A DNA stretch of 64,000 nt, taken from positions 2,309,501 through 2,373,500 of the forward strand of contig NZ_AP014946.1 of NCBI RefSeq assembly GCF_002355335.1. Direction: 5' to 3'. The position numbers and the translations under genes are program-made. Under the pieces are notes generated by a model. It was not told the DNA's origin. It was given only the letters and a program-made list of their open reading frames with translations, and searched no databases. The DNA comes from Variibacter gotjawalensis. GTDB lineage: Bacteria; Pseudomonadota; Alphaproteobacteria; Rhizobiales; Xanthobacteraceae. The number at the start of each line of letters is the position of its first letter. The stretch's first letter is position 1. Positions 43,996-53,078 of this stretch are shown one piece after another.

Positions 43996-46656
43996 ATGAG
44001 CGGCGTCAACGAGATCCGGCGTACTTTTATTGAGTATTTTGCCAAGGCGGGGCACGAGCCGGTCGCCTCATCGCCGCTTGTGCCGCGTAACGACCCGACA
44101 CTGATGTTCACCAATGCCGGCATGGTGCAGTTCAAGAACGTCTTCACGGGTCTCGAAAAGCGTCCGTATTCCACCGCCGTAACCGCGCAAAAATGCGTCC
44201 GCGCCGGCGGCAAGCACAACGACCTCGACAACGTCGGCTACACGGCGCGGCATCACACCTTCTTCGAGATGCTCGGCAACTTCTCGTTCGGCGACTACTT
44301 CAAAGATCGCGCCATCGAACTCGCTTGGAATCTCATCACCAAGGAATTCGCGCTGCCGAAGGAGAAGCTCCTCGTCACCATCTACGCGGACGACGACGAG
44401 GCGCACGGCTATTGGAAGAAAATCGCCGGCCTGTCGGACGACAAGATCATCCGCATCGGCACCTCGGACAATTTTTGGCAGATGGGCGACACCGGACCGT
44501 GCGGTCCGTGTTCGGAAATCTTCATCGACCAAGGCGACAAGCTGCAGGGCGGCCCGCCCGGCAGCCCAGACGAGGATGGCGATCGCTTCCTCGAATTCTG
44601 GAATCTCGTCTTCATGCAATACGAGCAGATCGAGCCGGGCAATCGCGTCTCGCTGCCGCGCCCGTCGATCGACACCGGCATGGGCCTTGAGCGTATCTCC
44701 GCGATTATGCAGGGCGTCTACTCGAACTACGACACCGATCTCTTCCGCGCGCTGATCGATGCGACCTCGCACGCGATCGGCCGCGGCCCGACCGATGCCA
44801 ACCGCGCGTCGTATCGTGTCATTGCCGACCACTTGCGTGCGTCGTCGTTCCTCGTCGCCGACGGCGTGCTGCCCTCGAACGAAGGCCGCGGTTATGTCCT
44901 CCGCCGCATCATGCGTCGCGCGATGCGCCACGCCGAACTGCTCGGCTCGAAAGACCCGCTGATGTTTCGCCTGGTCGCGACGCTCGTTCGCGAGATGGGC
45001 CAAGCGTATCCGGAACTCGTCCGCGCCGAAGCATTGATCACCGAAACGTTGAAGCTCGAAGAGTCGCGCTTCCGCAAGACGCTGGAGCGCGGTCTGACGC
45101 TGCTTGACGAAGAGCGCGCGAAGCTGACGCCCGGCGGCGTGCTCGACGGCCGCGTCGCCTTCCGGCTTTACGACACCTACGGCTTCCCGCTCGACCTGAC
45201 GCAGGATGCCCTGCGCGCCACCAACAATACGGTCGACACTGCGGCCTTCAACACCGCGATGGAAGAGCAGAAGGTCAAGGCCCGCGCGTCGTGGGCCGGC
45301 TCCGGCGAAGCCTCGACCGACGCCGTCTGGTTCGGCGTCCGCGACAAGGTCGGCGCCACCGAGTTTCTCGGCTACGACACCGAGAATGCCGAAGGCGTCG
45401 TCCGCGCGCTTGTGCGTGATGGCAAGGAAGTCGCCGAGCTGAAGAAAGGCGAGACCGGTCAGGTCGTCGTCAACCAAACGCCGTTCTACGGCGAGTCCGG
45501 CGGCCAAGTCGGCGACACCGGCGCGATGATCGGCGAGGGCGTCCACTTCCGCGTCACCGATACGCATAAGCGAGCCGGCGATCTTTTCGTGCACACAGGC
45601 GTCGTCGAAGACGGCACGTTGAAGCTCGAAGCCGCCGTCGCGCTCGATGTCGATCACACACGCCGCCGCGCGATCCGCGCCAACCACTCCGCGACGCATC
45701 TCTTGCATGAGGCGTTGCGCCTCGTGCTCGGCGATCACGTCGCGCAGAAGGGCTCGCTCGTCTCGCCCGATCGTCTGCGCTTCGACATCTCGCATCCGAA
45801 GCCGATCCTCGCCGAGGAACTCGAGAAGGTCGAAGACATCGCCAACGACGTGATGTTGCAGAACACGCCGGTCGTCACGCGCTTGATGTCGGTCGACGAC
45901 GCGATTGCGTCCGGCGCACGCGCGCTGTTCGGCGAGAAATACGGCGACGAGGTGCGTGTTGTCGCCATGGGCAACCCAAACGGCAACGGCATGGGATGGT
46001 CGGTCGAACTTTGCGGCGGCACGCACGTCAACCGCACCGGCGACATCGGCGCGATCTCGATCGTGTCCGACAGCGCGGTCGCGGCCGGCGTTCGCCGCAT
46101 CGAGGCGCTGACCGGAGCCGCCGCGCGCAAAGCCGCCAACAATCAGATCAATGTCGCGAAGAGCGCGGCGTCCGAACTTCGCACCTCGCTGGAAGATTTG
46201 CCGGCGCGCGTCGCGCAATTGCTCGACGATCGCAAGCGCCTCGAGCGCGAACTCTCCGACGCGAAGAAGAAGCTCGCGATGGGCGGCGGCGGTCAAGCCG
46301 CATCGGGTGGCGACACCGGCATGCGCACGGTCGGCGACGTGAAGCTGCTCGCGCGCGCGATCGCCGGCATCGACATGAAGGACCTCAAGGGTCTCGCCGA
46401 CGAAGGCAAGAAGCAGGTCGGCTCCGGCGTCGTCGCCTTCGTCAGCGTCAATGACGACGGCAAGGCCGGCATCGTGGTCGGCGTGACGCCGGACCTGACG
46501 CAGCGTTTCAGCGCGGTCGATCTTGTCCGCAAAGGCTCCGAGGTTCTCGGCGGCAAGGGCGGCGGTGGCCGGCCCGATATGGCGCAGGCCGGCGGTCCGG
46601 ACGGCGCCAAGGCCGAAGCCGCGCTCGACGCCATCGCGGCAGCGCTCGGCGGCTAG
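43996..46656 (+). CDS. alaS: Alanyl-tRNA synthetase
   Basis: An 886-residue class II synthetase. The N-terminal catalytic core begins [40 protein letters not shown] near 28 is motif-like; the editing domain contains [17 protein letters not shown] near 562 (His ligands) and [15 protein letters not shown] near 671 (Cys/His of the editing zinc site). A C-terminal C-Ala domain ends with [13 protein letters not shown]-type sequence. It charges tRNA-Ala and hydrolyses mischarged Ser/Gly-tRNA-Ala. RecA-alaS order is common in Hyphomicrobiales. Confidence 0.98.
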   Translation: MSGVNEIRRTFIEYFAKAGHEPVASSPLVPRNDPTLMFTNAGMVQFKNVFTGLEKRPYSTAVTAQKCVRAGGKHNDLDNVGYTARHHTFFEMLGNFSFGDYFKDRAIELAWNLITKEFALPKEKLLVTIYADDDEAHGYWKKIAGLSDDKIIRIGTSDNFWQMGDTGPCGPCSEIFIDQGDKLQGGPPGSPDEDGDRFLEFWNLVFMQYEQIEPGNRVSLPRPSIDTGMGLERISAIMQGVYSNYDTDLFRALIDATSHAIGRGPTDANRASYRVIADHLRASSFLVADGVLPSNEGRGYVLRRIMRRAMRHAELLGSKDPLMFRLVATLVREMGQAYPELVRAEALITETLKLEESRFRKTLERGLTLLDEERAKLTPGGVLDGRVAFRLYDTYGFPLDLTQDALRATNNTVDTAAFNTAMEEQKVKARASWAGSGEASTDAVWFGVRDKVGATEFLGYDTENAEGVVRALVRDGKEVAELKKGETGQVVVNQTPFYGESGGQVGDTGAMIGEGVHFRVTDTHKRAGDLFVHTGVVEDGTLKLEAAVALDVDHTRRRAIRANHSATHLLHEALRLVLGDHVAQKGSLVSPDRLRFDISHPKPILAEELEKVEDIANDVMLQNTPVVTRLMSVDDAIASGARALFGEKYGDEVRVVAMGNPNGNGMGWSVELCGGTHVNRTGDIGAISIVSDSAVAAGVRRIEALTGAAARKAANNQINVAKSAASELRTSLEDLPARVAQLLDDRKRLERELSDAKKKLAMGGGGQAASGGDTGMRTVGDVKLLARAIAGIDMKDLKGLADEGKKQVGSGVVAFVSVNDDGKAGIVVGVTPDLTQRFSAVDLVRKGSEVLGGKGGGGRPDMAQAGGPDGAKAEAALDAIAAALGG

Positions 46657-46663
46657 CGCTGCC

Positions 46664-46765
46664 GTAGCCCGGATGAAGTGAAGCTCGCCGCAAGGCGAGC
46701 GAACGAAATCCTGGACAAACCGACCCGGATTACGCGAGCGCGTCGCGCCGCTCCATCCGGGCTAC
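46664..46765. repeat. Dispersed palindromic repeat (GTAGCCCGGATG family)
   Basis: Starts GTAGCCCGGATGAAG and ends CATCCGGGCTAC, a 12-bp inverted pair at the outer ends, with an internal GCTCGCC...GGCGAGC-like pair (GCTCGCCGCAAGGCGAGC). Known as a frequent intergenic repeat type in many proteobacteria. Confidence 0.75.
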
Positions 46766-46915
46766 CGGCTGCGCTCTTCGAACGGCTTTTTCTGTTCGCG
46801 CTAGATCCGCACCATTCCCATTCTTAGTCATCATCGAATTTTGAAAGACGTCACCGTTGCTTTGCGGGCGCGATCTGGGTCAGACTTGCGAAAAATAACA
46901 AGGGGAAACCGCGCA

Positions 46916-47893
46916 ATGAAATTTCGTCGCCGCCAGTTCTTGACGCTTGCCGGTGCTGCACTCGCAGCGCCTGCCTTCGCCCGCCATGGCTACGCGCAAA
47001 GCTATCCGTCCCGTCCCGTGAAGATCGTCGTCGGTTACACGCCGGGCGGCTCCGCCGACATCACGGGCCGCTTGATCGGCCAGTGGCTGCAGGAAAAGCT
47101 CAATCAAGCCTTCGTCATTGAAAACCGTCCGGGCGGCGGCACCAATATCGCAACCGAAGCCGTCATCGCGGCCGCGCCGGATGGCTATACTCTGCTGCTC
47201 ACGGCCCCGGCGAACGCGATCAACGCGACGCTCTACGAGAAGATGAACCATCTCTACCTGCGCGACACCGAGCAGGTCGCCGGCCTCATTCGCTTTCCGA
47301 ACGTCGTCATCGTCAACCCGTCGCTGCCGATCAACACGATCCCGGAGCTCATCGACTACGCGAAGAAGAATCCCGGCAAGCTCAACATGGCGTCGTCCGG
47401 CAACGGTTCGACGATCCACATGTCGGGCGAGCTCTTCAAGATGTTGACCGGCATCCAGATGACGCACGTGCCGTATCGCGGCAGCGCGCCGGCGCTCACC
47501 GATATGATCGGCGGCTCCGTGCAGGTGATGTTCGACAACATCCCGTCGGCATCGCCCTTCGTGATCGATGGAAAATTGCGCGGCCTCGCCGTCACCTCGA
47601 CGGAGCGCGCCGCGCTGCTGCCGAAGCTCCCGCTCGTCTCGGAATTCCTGCCCGGCTACGAAGCGTATTCGTGGTACGGCCTCGCGGCGCCGAAAGGCAC
47701 GCCGAAGGAAATCATCGATAAGATCAACGCCGACGTGAACGCGATCCTCGCCGACGAAAAGACCAAGACGCGTTTCGCCGAACTCGGCGCAACGACAATC
47801 CCGGGCAAGCCGGCCGACTTCACCAAGTGGGTCACGGAAGAGACCGAGAAGTGGGGCAAGGTCGTCAAGTTCGCCGGCGTGAAAGCCAGCTGA
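46916..47893 (+). CDS. Bug/TctC-family tripartite tricarboxylate receptor (4 of 5)
   Basis: About 325 residues. The start is ATG 46916 after AGGGGAAA. A twin-arginine-like signal KFRRRQFLTLAGAALAAPAF precedes SYPSRPVKIVVGYTPGGSAD, the family mature N-terminus. Other motifs: FVIENRPGGGTNIATEAVIA, VPYRGSAPALTDMIGGSVQV and LPLVSEFLPGYEAYSWYGLA. Its stop is 4 bp before a GNAT gene, so they are likely cotranscribed. Confidence 0.88.
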   Translation: MKFRRRQFLTLAGAALAAPAFARHGYAQSYPSRPVKIVVGYTPGGSADITGRLIGQWLQEKLNQAFVIENRPGGGTNIATEAVIAAAPDGYTLLLTAPANAINATLYEKMNHLYLRDTEQVAGLIRFPNVVIVNPSLPINTIPELIDYAKKNPGKLNMASSGNGSTIHMSGELFKMLTGIQMTHVPYRGSAPALTDMIGGSVQVMFDNIPSASPFVIDGKLRGLAVTSTERAALLPKLPLVSEFLPGYEAYSWYGLAAPKGTPKEIIDKINADVNAILADEKTKTRFAELGATTIPGKPADFTKWVTEETEKWGKVVKFAGVKAS

Positions 47894-47897
47894 CGCG

Positions 47898-48362
47898 ATG
47901 CAGGTCAGCCGTTGCGACGATCCCGCGCGGCTGCCCGATATCCTTGCCGTCATGCACGCGGCTTTCGGTAGCCTGAACATCGATCCGCCCTCGGGCGCGT
48001 TGCGCGAGACGGTGGACGATCTTGCAAAACGCCTCGCGAGCGACGTCATTTTCATTGTTGAAGAGGAGGGCGCGCTCATCGCGAGCGTGTTCTGCACGCC
48101 GCTCGGCGACGCGCTCTATGTCGGCCGCCTTGCAGTTGCTCCGTCGCATCAGCGGCGCGGCATCGCCAAGCGTTTGATGGCGGAAGCCGAATCCGAAGCA
48201 CGCCGGCGCTCTCTCGGGAAACTCACGCTGCGCGCGCGGCTCATGCTGCCCGACAACATCGCGTTCTTCCGCGCCTGTGGTTTTGTCACCGGCGCCGAGC
48301 ACGCGCACGCGGGCTACGCGCATCCGACGAATGTCGAGATGGAGAAAACCTTGTCGGATTGA
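47898..48362 (+). CDS. GNAT-family N-acetyltransferase
   Basis: A 154-residue GNAT protein starting with ATG at 47898, 4 bp after the Bug stop. Motif A: LAVAPSHQRRGIAKRLMAEA near 78 (acetyl-CoA-binding QRRGIA). N-terminal FGSLNIDPPSGALRETVDDL is typical of small-molecule acetyltransferases. Substrate not known. Confidence 0.82.
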   Translation: MQVSRCDDPARLPDILAVMHAAFGSLNIDPPSGALRETVDDLAKRLASDVIFIVEEEGALIASVFCTPLGDALYVGRLAVAPSHQRRGIAKRLMAEAESEARRRSLGKLTLRARLMLPDNIAFFRACGFVTGAEHAHAGYAHPTNVEMEKTLSD

Positions 48363-48382
48363 AGCGGTTCGGTTGGGTTGAT

Positions 48383-48503
48383 CCCTCTCCCGCTTGCGGG
48401 AGAGGGTGGCGAGCTTTGTTCGCGAAGCGAACCGCGAGCCGGGTGAGGGGACTTAATGGCGGCCTGCCCTCACCCTAGCCCTCTCCCGCAAGCGGGAGAG
48501 GGG
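48383..48503. repeat. Dispersed doublet repeat (CCCTCTCCCGC family)
   Basis: Two copies of a perfect palindrome starting CCCTCTCCCGC and ending GGGAGAGGG, at 48383-48406 and about 48479-48502, with 70 bases between that contain GCGAAGCGAACCGCGAGCC. A common intergenic element; it could act as a bidirectional terminator for the two convergent genes on each side. Confidence 0.75.
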
Positions 48504-48526
48504 ACGGTAGAGGCGCTAGCGCGGGA

Positions 48527-48970
48527 TTACAGCGGCTTCCAATAATGTATGAACCCCGAGCGCTCGGCGACTTTGTCGTAGAGCAAACGGCCCGCCGTGT
48601 TCGTCTCATGCGTGAGCCAAAACACGCGCTCGCAGTCGCGTTCCTTCGCGATTTTGTAAACGTGTTCGATCAACGCGCGCCCGATGCCCTTGCCGCGAAC
48701 GCTCTCGTCGGTGAACAGATCCGAGAGGTAGCAAGCCGGCCGGCGGAACGACGTCAGCGTCTGCATCGCGATGTGCACGAGGCCGACCATCCGCTCGCCA
48801 TCGAACGCGCCATAAGCATCGAGCGGCTGCGTGGGATCGAGAAAGCGGTGCCACGAGAGTTCGATCATCTCTTCCGATAGCTTGCGCTTGTAGAATGTCT
48901 GGTAGCCGATCCACAGCGGCTCCCATGCGGCGCGATCGCTTGCGACAAGCTGGCGAACTTCGATCGGCAT
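48527..48970 (-). CDS. GNAT-family N-acetyltransferase
   Basis: A 147-residue GNAT protein, start ATG 48970 after AGGAG. Motif A: FTDESVRGKGIGRALIEHV near 88 (RGKGIG). Then FWLTHETNTAGRLLYDKV near 118. Fits a small-molecule acetyltransferase of the type often called 'GNAT, aminoglycoside- or polyamine-like'; substrate unknown. It is 8 bp from the YdeI-like gene upstream on the same strand, so the two are likely cotranscribed. Confidence 0.82.
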   Translation of the reverse strand: MPIEVRQLVASDRAAWEPLWIGYQTFYKRKLSEEMIELSWHRFLDPTQPLDAYGAFDGERMVGLVHIAMQTLTSFRRPACYLSDLFTDESVRGKGIGRALIEHVYKIAKERDCERVFWLTHETNTAGRLLYDKVAERSGFIHYWKPL

Positions 48971-48978
48971 GGTATCTC

Positions 48979-49584
48979 CTATTTCTTCTTCGGACCCTGC
49001 GGGTGAATGGTCTCGCCGCGCTTGAGCATCGCAACGAACGCTTCGATACGCTTCTTGCGCCCGGCTTCGGTTTTCATGTTGTGCGTGCGCAGCGCGAGCG
49101 CGAAACGGTTCTGTGCAGACAGCGTCGCGAGCATCGCTTTGGCTTTCGGCTCGGCATCGATAGCGGCCTGCAGATCGTCCGGGATTTTCATGTCGCGCCC
49201 GCGCGCGTAGGCGCGCTCCCAGCGGCCGTCCGCCTTCGCGGCATCGACCTCGCGCAGCCCATGCTCCGTCATGCGATCTTCGGCCATCAACCGCGCGACG
49301 TTGTCGACATTCTGCTGGCTCCACGTGCTCTTGCGGCCGCGCCGCGTGTAGCGCTGCAGGAAGCTTTTGTCGTCGAAGCTCTTGCGGATCGCATCGATCC
49401 AGCCCCAGCAGAGACAAGCATCGATGGCCTCGATGGGCGTGATCGATTTCAGCCCCGACGCAACCTTATGGACCTTGATCCAGACCTCGGTCTCGCGCGC
49501 GTGGTTCTTCGACAACCAGCGATAGAACGCGTCCGGCGTCTTGAACTCATGAACTTTGCTGGGATCGACGATGACCGGCGGCAT
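48979..49584 (-). CDS. YdeI/OmpD-associated family protein
   Basis: A 201-residue protein. Start ATG 49584 (PPVIVDPSKVHEFKTPDAFY) is preferred; a longer frame adds 22 residues with no matching sequence. Family features: WIKVHKVASGLKSITPIEAI near 35, DACLCWGWIDAIRKSFDDKS near 56 and TRRGRKSTWSQQNVDNVARL near 82, then a C-terminal TLSAQNRFALALRTHN region. YdeI proteins protect against some antimicrobial compounds in Bacillus and are otherwise uncharacterised. Confidence 0.8.
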   Translation of the reverse strand: MPPVIVDPSKVHEFKTPDAFYRWLSKNHARETEVWIKVHKVASGLKSITPIEAIDACLCWGWIDAIRKSFDDKSFLQRYTRRGRKSTWSQQNVDNVARLMAEDRMTEHGLREVDAAKADGRWERAYARGRDMKIPDDLQAAIDAEPKAKAMLATLSAQNRFALALRTHNMKTEAGRKKRIEAFVAMLKRGETIHPQGPKKK

Positions 49585-49643
49585 GTCGCGAAGTGTTACG
49601 CAGCGCGCGCAGCTTTGCCAATGACTTCGCTTGATCGAACCAT

Positions 49644-49679
49644 CAAACAAAAACGGCGCAGCCGAAGCCGCGCCGTTCC
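49644..49679 (-). terminator. Intrinsic terminator of icd
   Basis: On the minus strand AACGGCGCGGC-TTCG-GCTGCGCCGTT followed by TTTGTTTG: strong stem and T-run, 24 bp past the icd stop. Confidence 0.85.
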
Positions 49680-49702
49680 TAAACTCAGAGTAGCGAAAAC
49701 GA

Positions 49703-50920
49703 TTAAGCCTTCGCCATCGCCTTCTTGAGGTTCTCGTCGACCTTGTCGAGGAAGCCCGTGGTCGACAGCCAGCGCTGGTCGGCGCCGACGAGGAGCGCGA
49801 GGTCCTTCGTCATGAAGCCGGCCTCGACGGTGTCGACGCAGACCTTCTCGAGCGTCTTCGAGAAGTTGATCAGTGCGTCGTTGTTGTCGAGCTTGCCGCG
49901 ATGCGCGAGGCCGCGCGTCCAGGCGAAGATCGACGCGATCGAGTTGGTCGACGTCTCCTTGCCCTTCTGATGTTCGCGGTAGTGGCGCGTCACGGTGCCG
50001 TGCGCGGCTTCCGCTTCGACTGTCTGGCCGTCCGGCGTCATCAGCACCGAGGTCATCAGGCCGAGCGAGCCGAAGCCCTGCGCGACCGTGTCGGACTGCA
50101 CGTCGCCGTCGTAGTTCTTACAGGCCCAGACGTAGCCGCCTGACCACTTGAGCGCCGAAGCGACCATGTCGTCGATCAGGCGGTGTTCGTAGATGATCTT
50201 CTTCTTCGCGAACGCGTCCTTGAACTCGGCGTCGAACACCTGCTGGAAGATCTCCATGAAGCGGCCGTCATACTGCTTCAGGATGGTGTTCTTGGTCGAG
50301 AGATAGACCGGATAGCCACGGGCGAGGCCGTAGTTCATCGAGGCGCGCGCAAAATCGCGGATCGACTCGTCAAGGTTGTACATCGCCATCGCGACGCCGC
50401 TTTCCGGCGCCTTGAAGACTTCGCGCTCGATGACTTTGCCGTCGTTGCCGACGAACTTGATCGAGAGCGTACCGGCGGTCGGGAACTTGAAGTCGGTCGC
50501 GCGATACTGGTCGCCGTAAGCGTGGCGGCCGATGATGATCGGCTGCGTCCAGCCCGGCACGAGGCGCGGCACGTTCTTGCAGATGATCGGCTCGCGGAAG
50601 ATCACGCCGCCGAGGATGTTGCGGATGGTGCCGTTCGGCGAGCGCCACATTTCCTTCAGGCCGAATTCCTTCACGCGGCCTTCGTCCGGCGTGATGGTCG
50701 CGCACTTGACGGCGACGCCGTATTTCTTGGTCGCGTTGGCCGCATCGACCGTGACTTGGTCGTTGGTCTTGTCGCGATATTCGACGCCAAGGTCGTAATA
50801 TTCGAGCGTGAGGTCGAGGTAGGGATGGACCAGCTTGTCTTTGATGAACTGCCAGATGATCCGGGTCATCTCGTCGCCGTCCATCTCGACGACCGGGTTC
50901 GCGACTTTGATCTTAGCCAT
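49703..50920 (-). CDS. icd: NADP-dependent isocitrate dehydrogenase
   Basis: A 405-residue enzyme of the monomer-type NADP-isocitrate dehydrogenase family seen in Rhizobiales and eukaryotes. The start [20 protein letters not shown] follows AAGG. Motifs: [17 protein letters not shown] near 56, [20 protein letters not shown] near 95 (substrate loop), [10 protein letters not shown] near 139 and [20 protein letters not shown] near 305 (NADP-binding). It oxidises isocitrate to 2-oxoglutarate making NADPH. A separate short NAD-type homologue is at 24688-25710. Confidence 0.95.
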   Translation of the reverse strand: MAKIKVANPVVEMDGDEMTRIIWQFIKDKLVHPYLDLTLEYYDLGVEYRDKTNDQVTVDAANATKKYGVAVKCATITPDEGRVKEFGLKEMWRSPNGTIRNILGGVIFREPIICKNVPRLVPGWTQPIIIGRHAYGDQYRATDFKFPTAGTLSIKFVGNDGKVIEREVFKAPESGVAMAMYNLDESIRDFARASMNYGLARGYPVYLSTKNTILKQYDGRFMEIFQQVFDAEFKDAFAKKKIIYEHRLIDDMVASALKWSGGYVWACKNYDGDVQSDTVAQGFGSLGLMTSVLMTPDGQTVEAEAAHGTVTRHYREHQKGKETSTNSIASIFAWTRGLAHRGKLDNNDALINFSKTLEKVCVDTVEAGFMTKDLALLVGADQRWLSTTGFLDKVDENLKKAMAKA

Positions 50921-51076
50921 AGAGAGCCTTCTTGCGGGATCTGAGGCCCTTGCGGCCTCGGGGAAAGGCGGCCCAACTGCCACCTGGGGCTGTGGGCGAT
51001 GGCGCCGCTATAGCACCCGTCCGGCCGGGGTGAAAGCCGGGAAAATGGCTAATTCTTCGGCTGGCTTAGCCGTCCG

Positions 51077-51727
51077 CTAGGCCCGCAATTTCAGCACGCC
51101 GTATTGGGCGTAACCGCCGTAAATCGCTTCGACTTGTGCCGTCCCCCGGAACCGGAAGGCCAGCAGCTCCATTTCGGCGCCGAGGTCGTCGCGCGGGGTC
51201 ACGTCGAAGAGCTTCAGCCAGCCGCGCAGCGCCGGCTTGCTCCAGGCCGGCAGATCGCGCTGATCGCCGAAATCGACCACATGCAGCTCGCCGTGCGGGC
51301 CGAGCAGGCTAGCGGTCGCTTCAAGCACCCGGCGCCATTCCGGGATCATCGAGAGGCTGTAGGAGAGGAAGGCCCGGTCGAAGGTCTGATGCTGCCGCGT
51401 CGGGTTCAGCATCGTCGCATCCGCATAGGCGACGCGCACGCGCGAGCCGACTCCCGCCCGGGTGATCGCCTTCTGCGCGCTGCGCAGCATCTCGGTCGAG
51501 ACATCGAGGCCGACGAAATGCGCCTGCGGATGCTGCCGCGCGGCGCGGATTAGGTTGCGGCCGGTACCGCAGCCGATCTCGATGACGTGACCGTCGTGCG
51601 GCGGGGCGAGGCGATCGATCAGCCGGTCGCGGCCGAGCAGATAGAATTTCCGGGTCAGATCGTAGATGTGGCGCTGACCCGCATACATGCGGTCCATGCG
51701 TTGCTGCGGTGTGTCGAGGATAGCCAT
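51077..51727 (-). CDS. btaB: Betaine-lipid methyltransferase BtaB
   Basis: A 216-residue SAM methyltransferase. Motif I is HVIEIGCGTGRNLIRAARQH near 47, motif II VGLDVSTEML and the acidic AYADATMLN. It directly follows btaA with an overlapping junction (GTGATG: the start ATG is inside the TGA stop), so they are coupled. BtaB adds methyl groups to diacylglyceryl-homoserine to make the betaine lipid DGTS, a phosphate-free membrane lipid made under phosphate limitation. The name rests on its place after btaA. Confidence 0.8.
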   Translation of the reverse strand: MAILDTPQQRMDRMYAGQRHIYDLTRKFYLLGRDRLIDRLAPPHDGHVIEIGCGTGRNLIRAARQHPQAHFVGLDVSTEMLRSAQKAITRAGVGSRVRVAYADATMLNPTRQHQTFDRAFLSYSLSMIPEWRRVLEATASLLGPHGELHVVDFGDQRDLPAWSKPALRGWLKLFDVTPRDDLGAEMELLAFRFRGTAQVEAIYGGYAQYGVLKLRA

Positions 51728-52938
51728 CACGCCCTCAATACATAGAGATGGAAACCACCGTAGATCGCCGAGCGGTCACGCCGCGTGAAATCGGCCGACG
51801 CTTCCGCTTCGTAATGCCAGCGATCGAGTATCTCGGGCGCAACGCGCCCGGGAAGGAGACTAGGCTCCGCAGCTGTCCGGAAGATGACACGCGCACCGGG
51901 CCGCGCAGTTCGCGTGATTTCGCGCCAAAGCGCGTTGAGCTGCGCGTCGCTCATCCAGTCTTGCGCGTCGAGCAGCACATAGCGGTCGCGGCTCGCATCG
52001 GGCGAAGCGGCGAGAAATTCCGTGAAAGAACGGTTGAGCACTTCGATGCGGTCGGCGCGATCGCGGATCGCGTCGAAATGCATCTCGCGCAAATACGGGG
52101 GCAGGGGCCCGTCTTCGGCGTAGCCGCGTCCGAACGCTTGCCACGCGAAGTAATTCTCCGTGAGTGGAAAACCGCAAGCGAGCCGCTCGACGCGCTCGCG
52201 CAGCGCGGATGCCATGCCGTCCGATGCGAGCAGCGCTTCATACTGCGCCGGCGGAATGCCGAGGCCGTAGAGCGACACGCGGCGGCCGGTCGCCCAACGA
52301 ATGAAGCGTTTGTCGAACAGCGGCGCCAGCGTCGTGTTGAAATAGGTGCGCTGCTCGTCGAGCGAACGTGCGCGCAGAACGTCACGCGGATTCACGCCGT
52401 AAGCGCGCGCGACGAGATGGCCGATGCCGATGCAGTGGCCGAGCAATCCGCGCCGGTAGAAATTGTCCGTGAAGGCTGCGATGCGCGGCTGGCCGAAACC
52501 GGCGTAACGCCGCGTTTCCCAATAGCGCCGCGTGTCCGCATCGAGATGTGGCGCAATGTGGCGGGCGAATGCCGCGACGTTGGTGTTTTGATCGGCCTTG
52601 CCGAAGAAATCGTAGAAGCTGCGCCACGACGGCAGCCGTTGCGCGGCGGTGATTTTGAGACGGTTGAGCGCAACATGCGCGGGGCTCAGATCCACCGCCG
52701 TGATGCGGCGTGGATCGCCGGTCAGATACGAGAGGATGTTGCATCCACCGGACGCGATGGCGACGACATGACTGTCGGGCGTGAGCGCCAGCGCTTCGAG
52801 ATCGACCTCCGGATCTTCCCAGATCTGCGGGTAGACGAGCCCCTTGAAAGCCCAGGCGAAGAGGTGTTCGAGCAGGCCCGTGCGCGTCCAAATCGCGCTC
52901 GGCCCCACGGCTTCGCGGAGGCGTTTCCCGGCATTCAT
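51727..52938 (-). CDS. btaA: Diacylglycerol 3-amino-3-carboxypropyl transferase BtaA
   Basis: A 403-residue DUF3419-family protein. Landmarks: WAFKGLVYPQIWEDPEVDLE near 30, IASGGCNILSYLTGDPRRIT near 63 (SAM-binding-like), FYDFFGKADQNTNVAAFARH near 108, LSLDEQRTYFNTT-type region near 190 and YVLLDAQDWMSDAQLNALW near 323. BtaA transfers the aminocarboxypropyl group of SAM to diacylglycerol, the first step to DGTS betaine lipid. The last codons overlap btaB. Expected to be membrane-associated without a strong TM helix. Often regulated by PhoB; no pho box was found by eye. Confidence 0.88.
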   Translation of the reverse strand: MNAGKRLREAVGPSAIWTRTGLLEHLFAWAFKGLVYPQIWEDPEVDLEALALTPDSHVVAIASGGCNILSYLTGDPRRITAVDLSPAHVALNRLKITAAQRLPSWRSFYDFFGKADQNTNVAAFARHIAPHLDADTRRYWETRRYAGFGQPRIAAFTDNFYRRGLLGHCIGIGHLVARAYGVNPRDVLRARSLDEQRTYFNTTLAPLFDKRFIRWATGRRVSLYGLGIPPAQYEALLASDGMASALRERVERLACGFPLTENYFAWQAFGRGYAEDGPLPPYLREMHFDAIRDRADRIEVLNRSFTEFLAASPDASRDRYVLLDAQDWMSDAQLNALWREITRTARPGARVIFRTAAEPSLLPGRVAPEILDRWHYEAEASADFTRRDRSAIYGGFHLYVLRA

Positions 52939-53078
52939 GTGCTTTTCTCGTGACTTCAGTCCGAAACGAATGCCGTGATTTGCGTGACGGGACGCTGACG
53001 CTCGGGTGCAAGTTTCATGAATCCTTGCGATTTCGGCTTCGGGGCGTTAGGCAACCGGCCGTCATGGAACCGCAATAG

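Noticed and set aside
44068-46296. A 742-codon open frame on the strand opposite alaS
   Set aside because: It is entirely antisense to alaS, and GC-rich codon bias in alaS keeps the opposite frame open. The translated sequence is rich in Arg, Ala, Val and His with no family motif.
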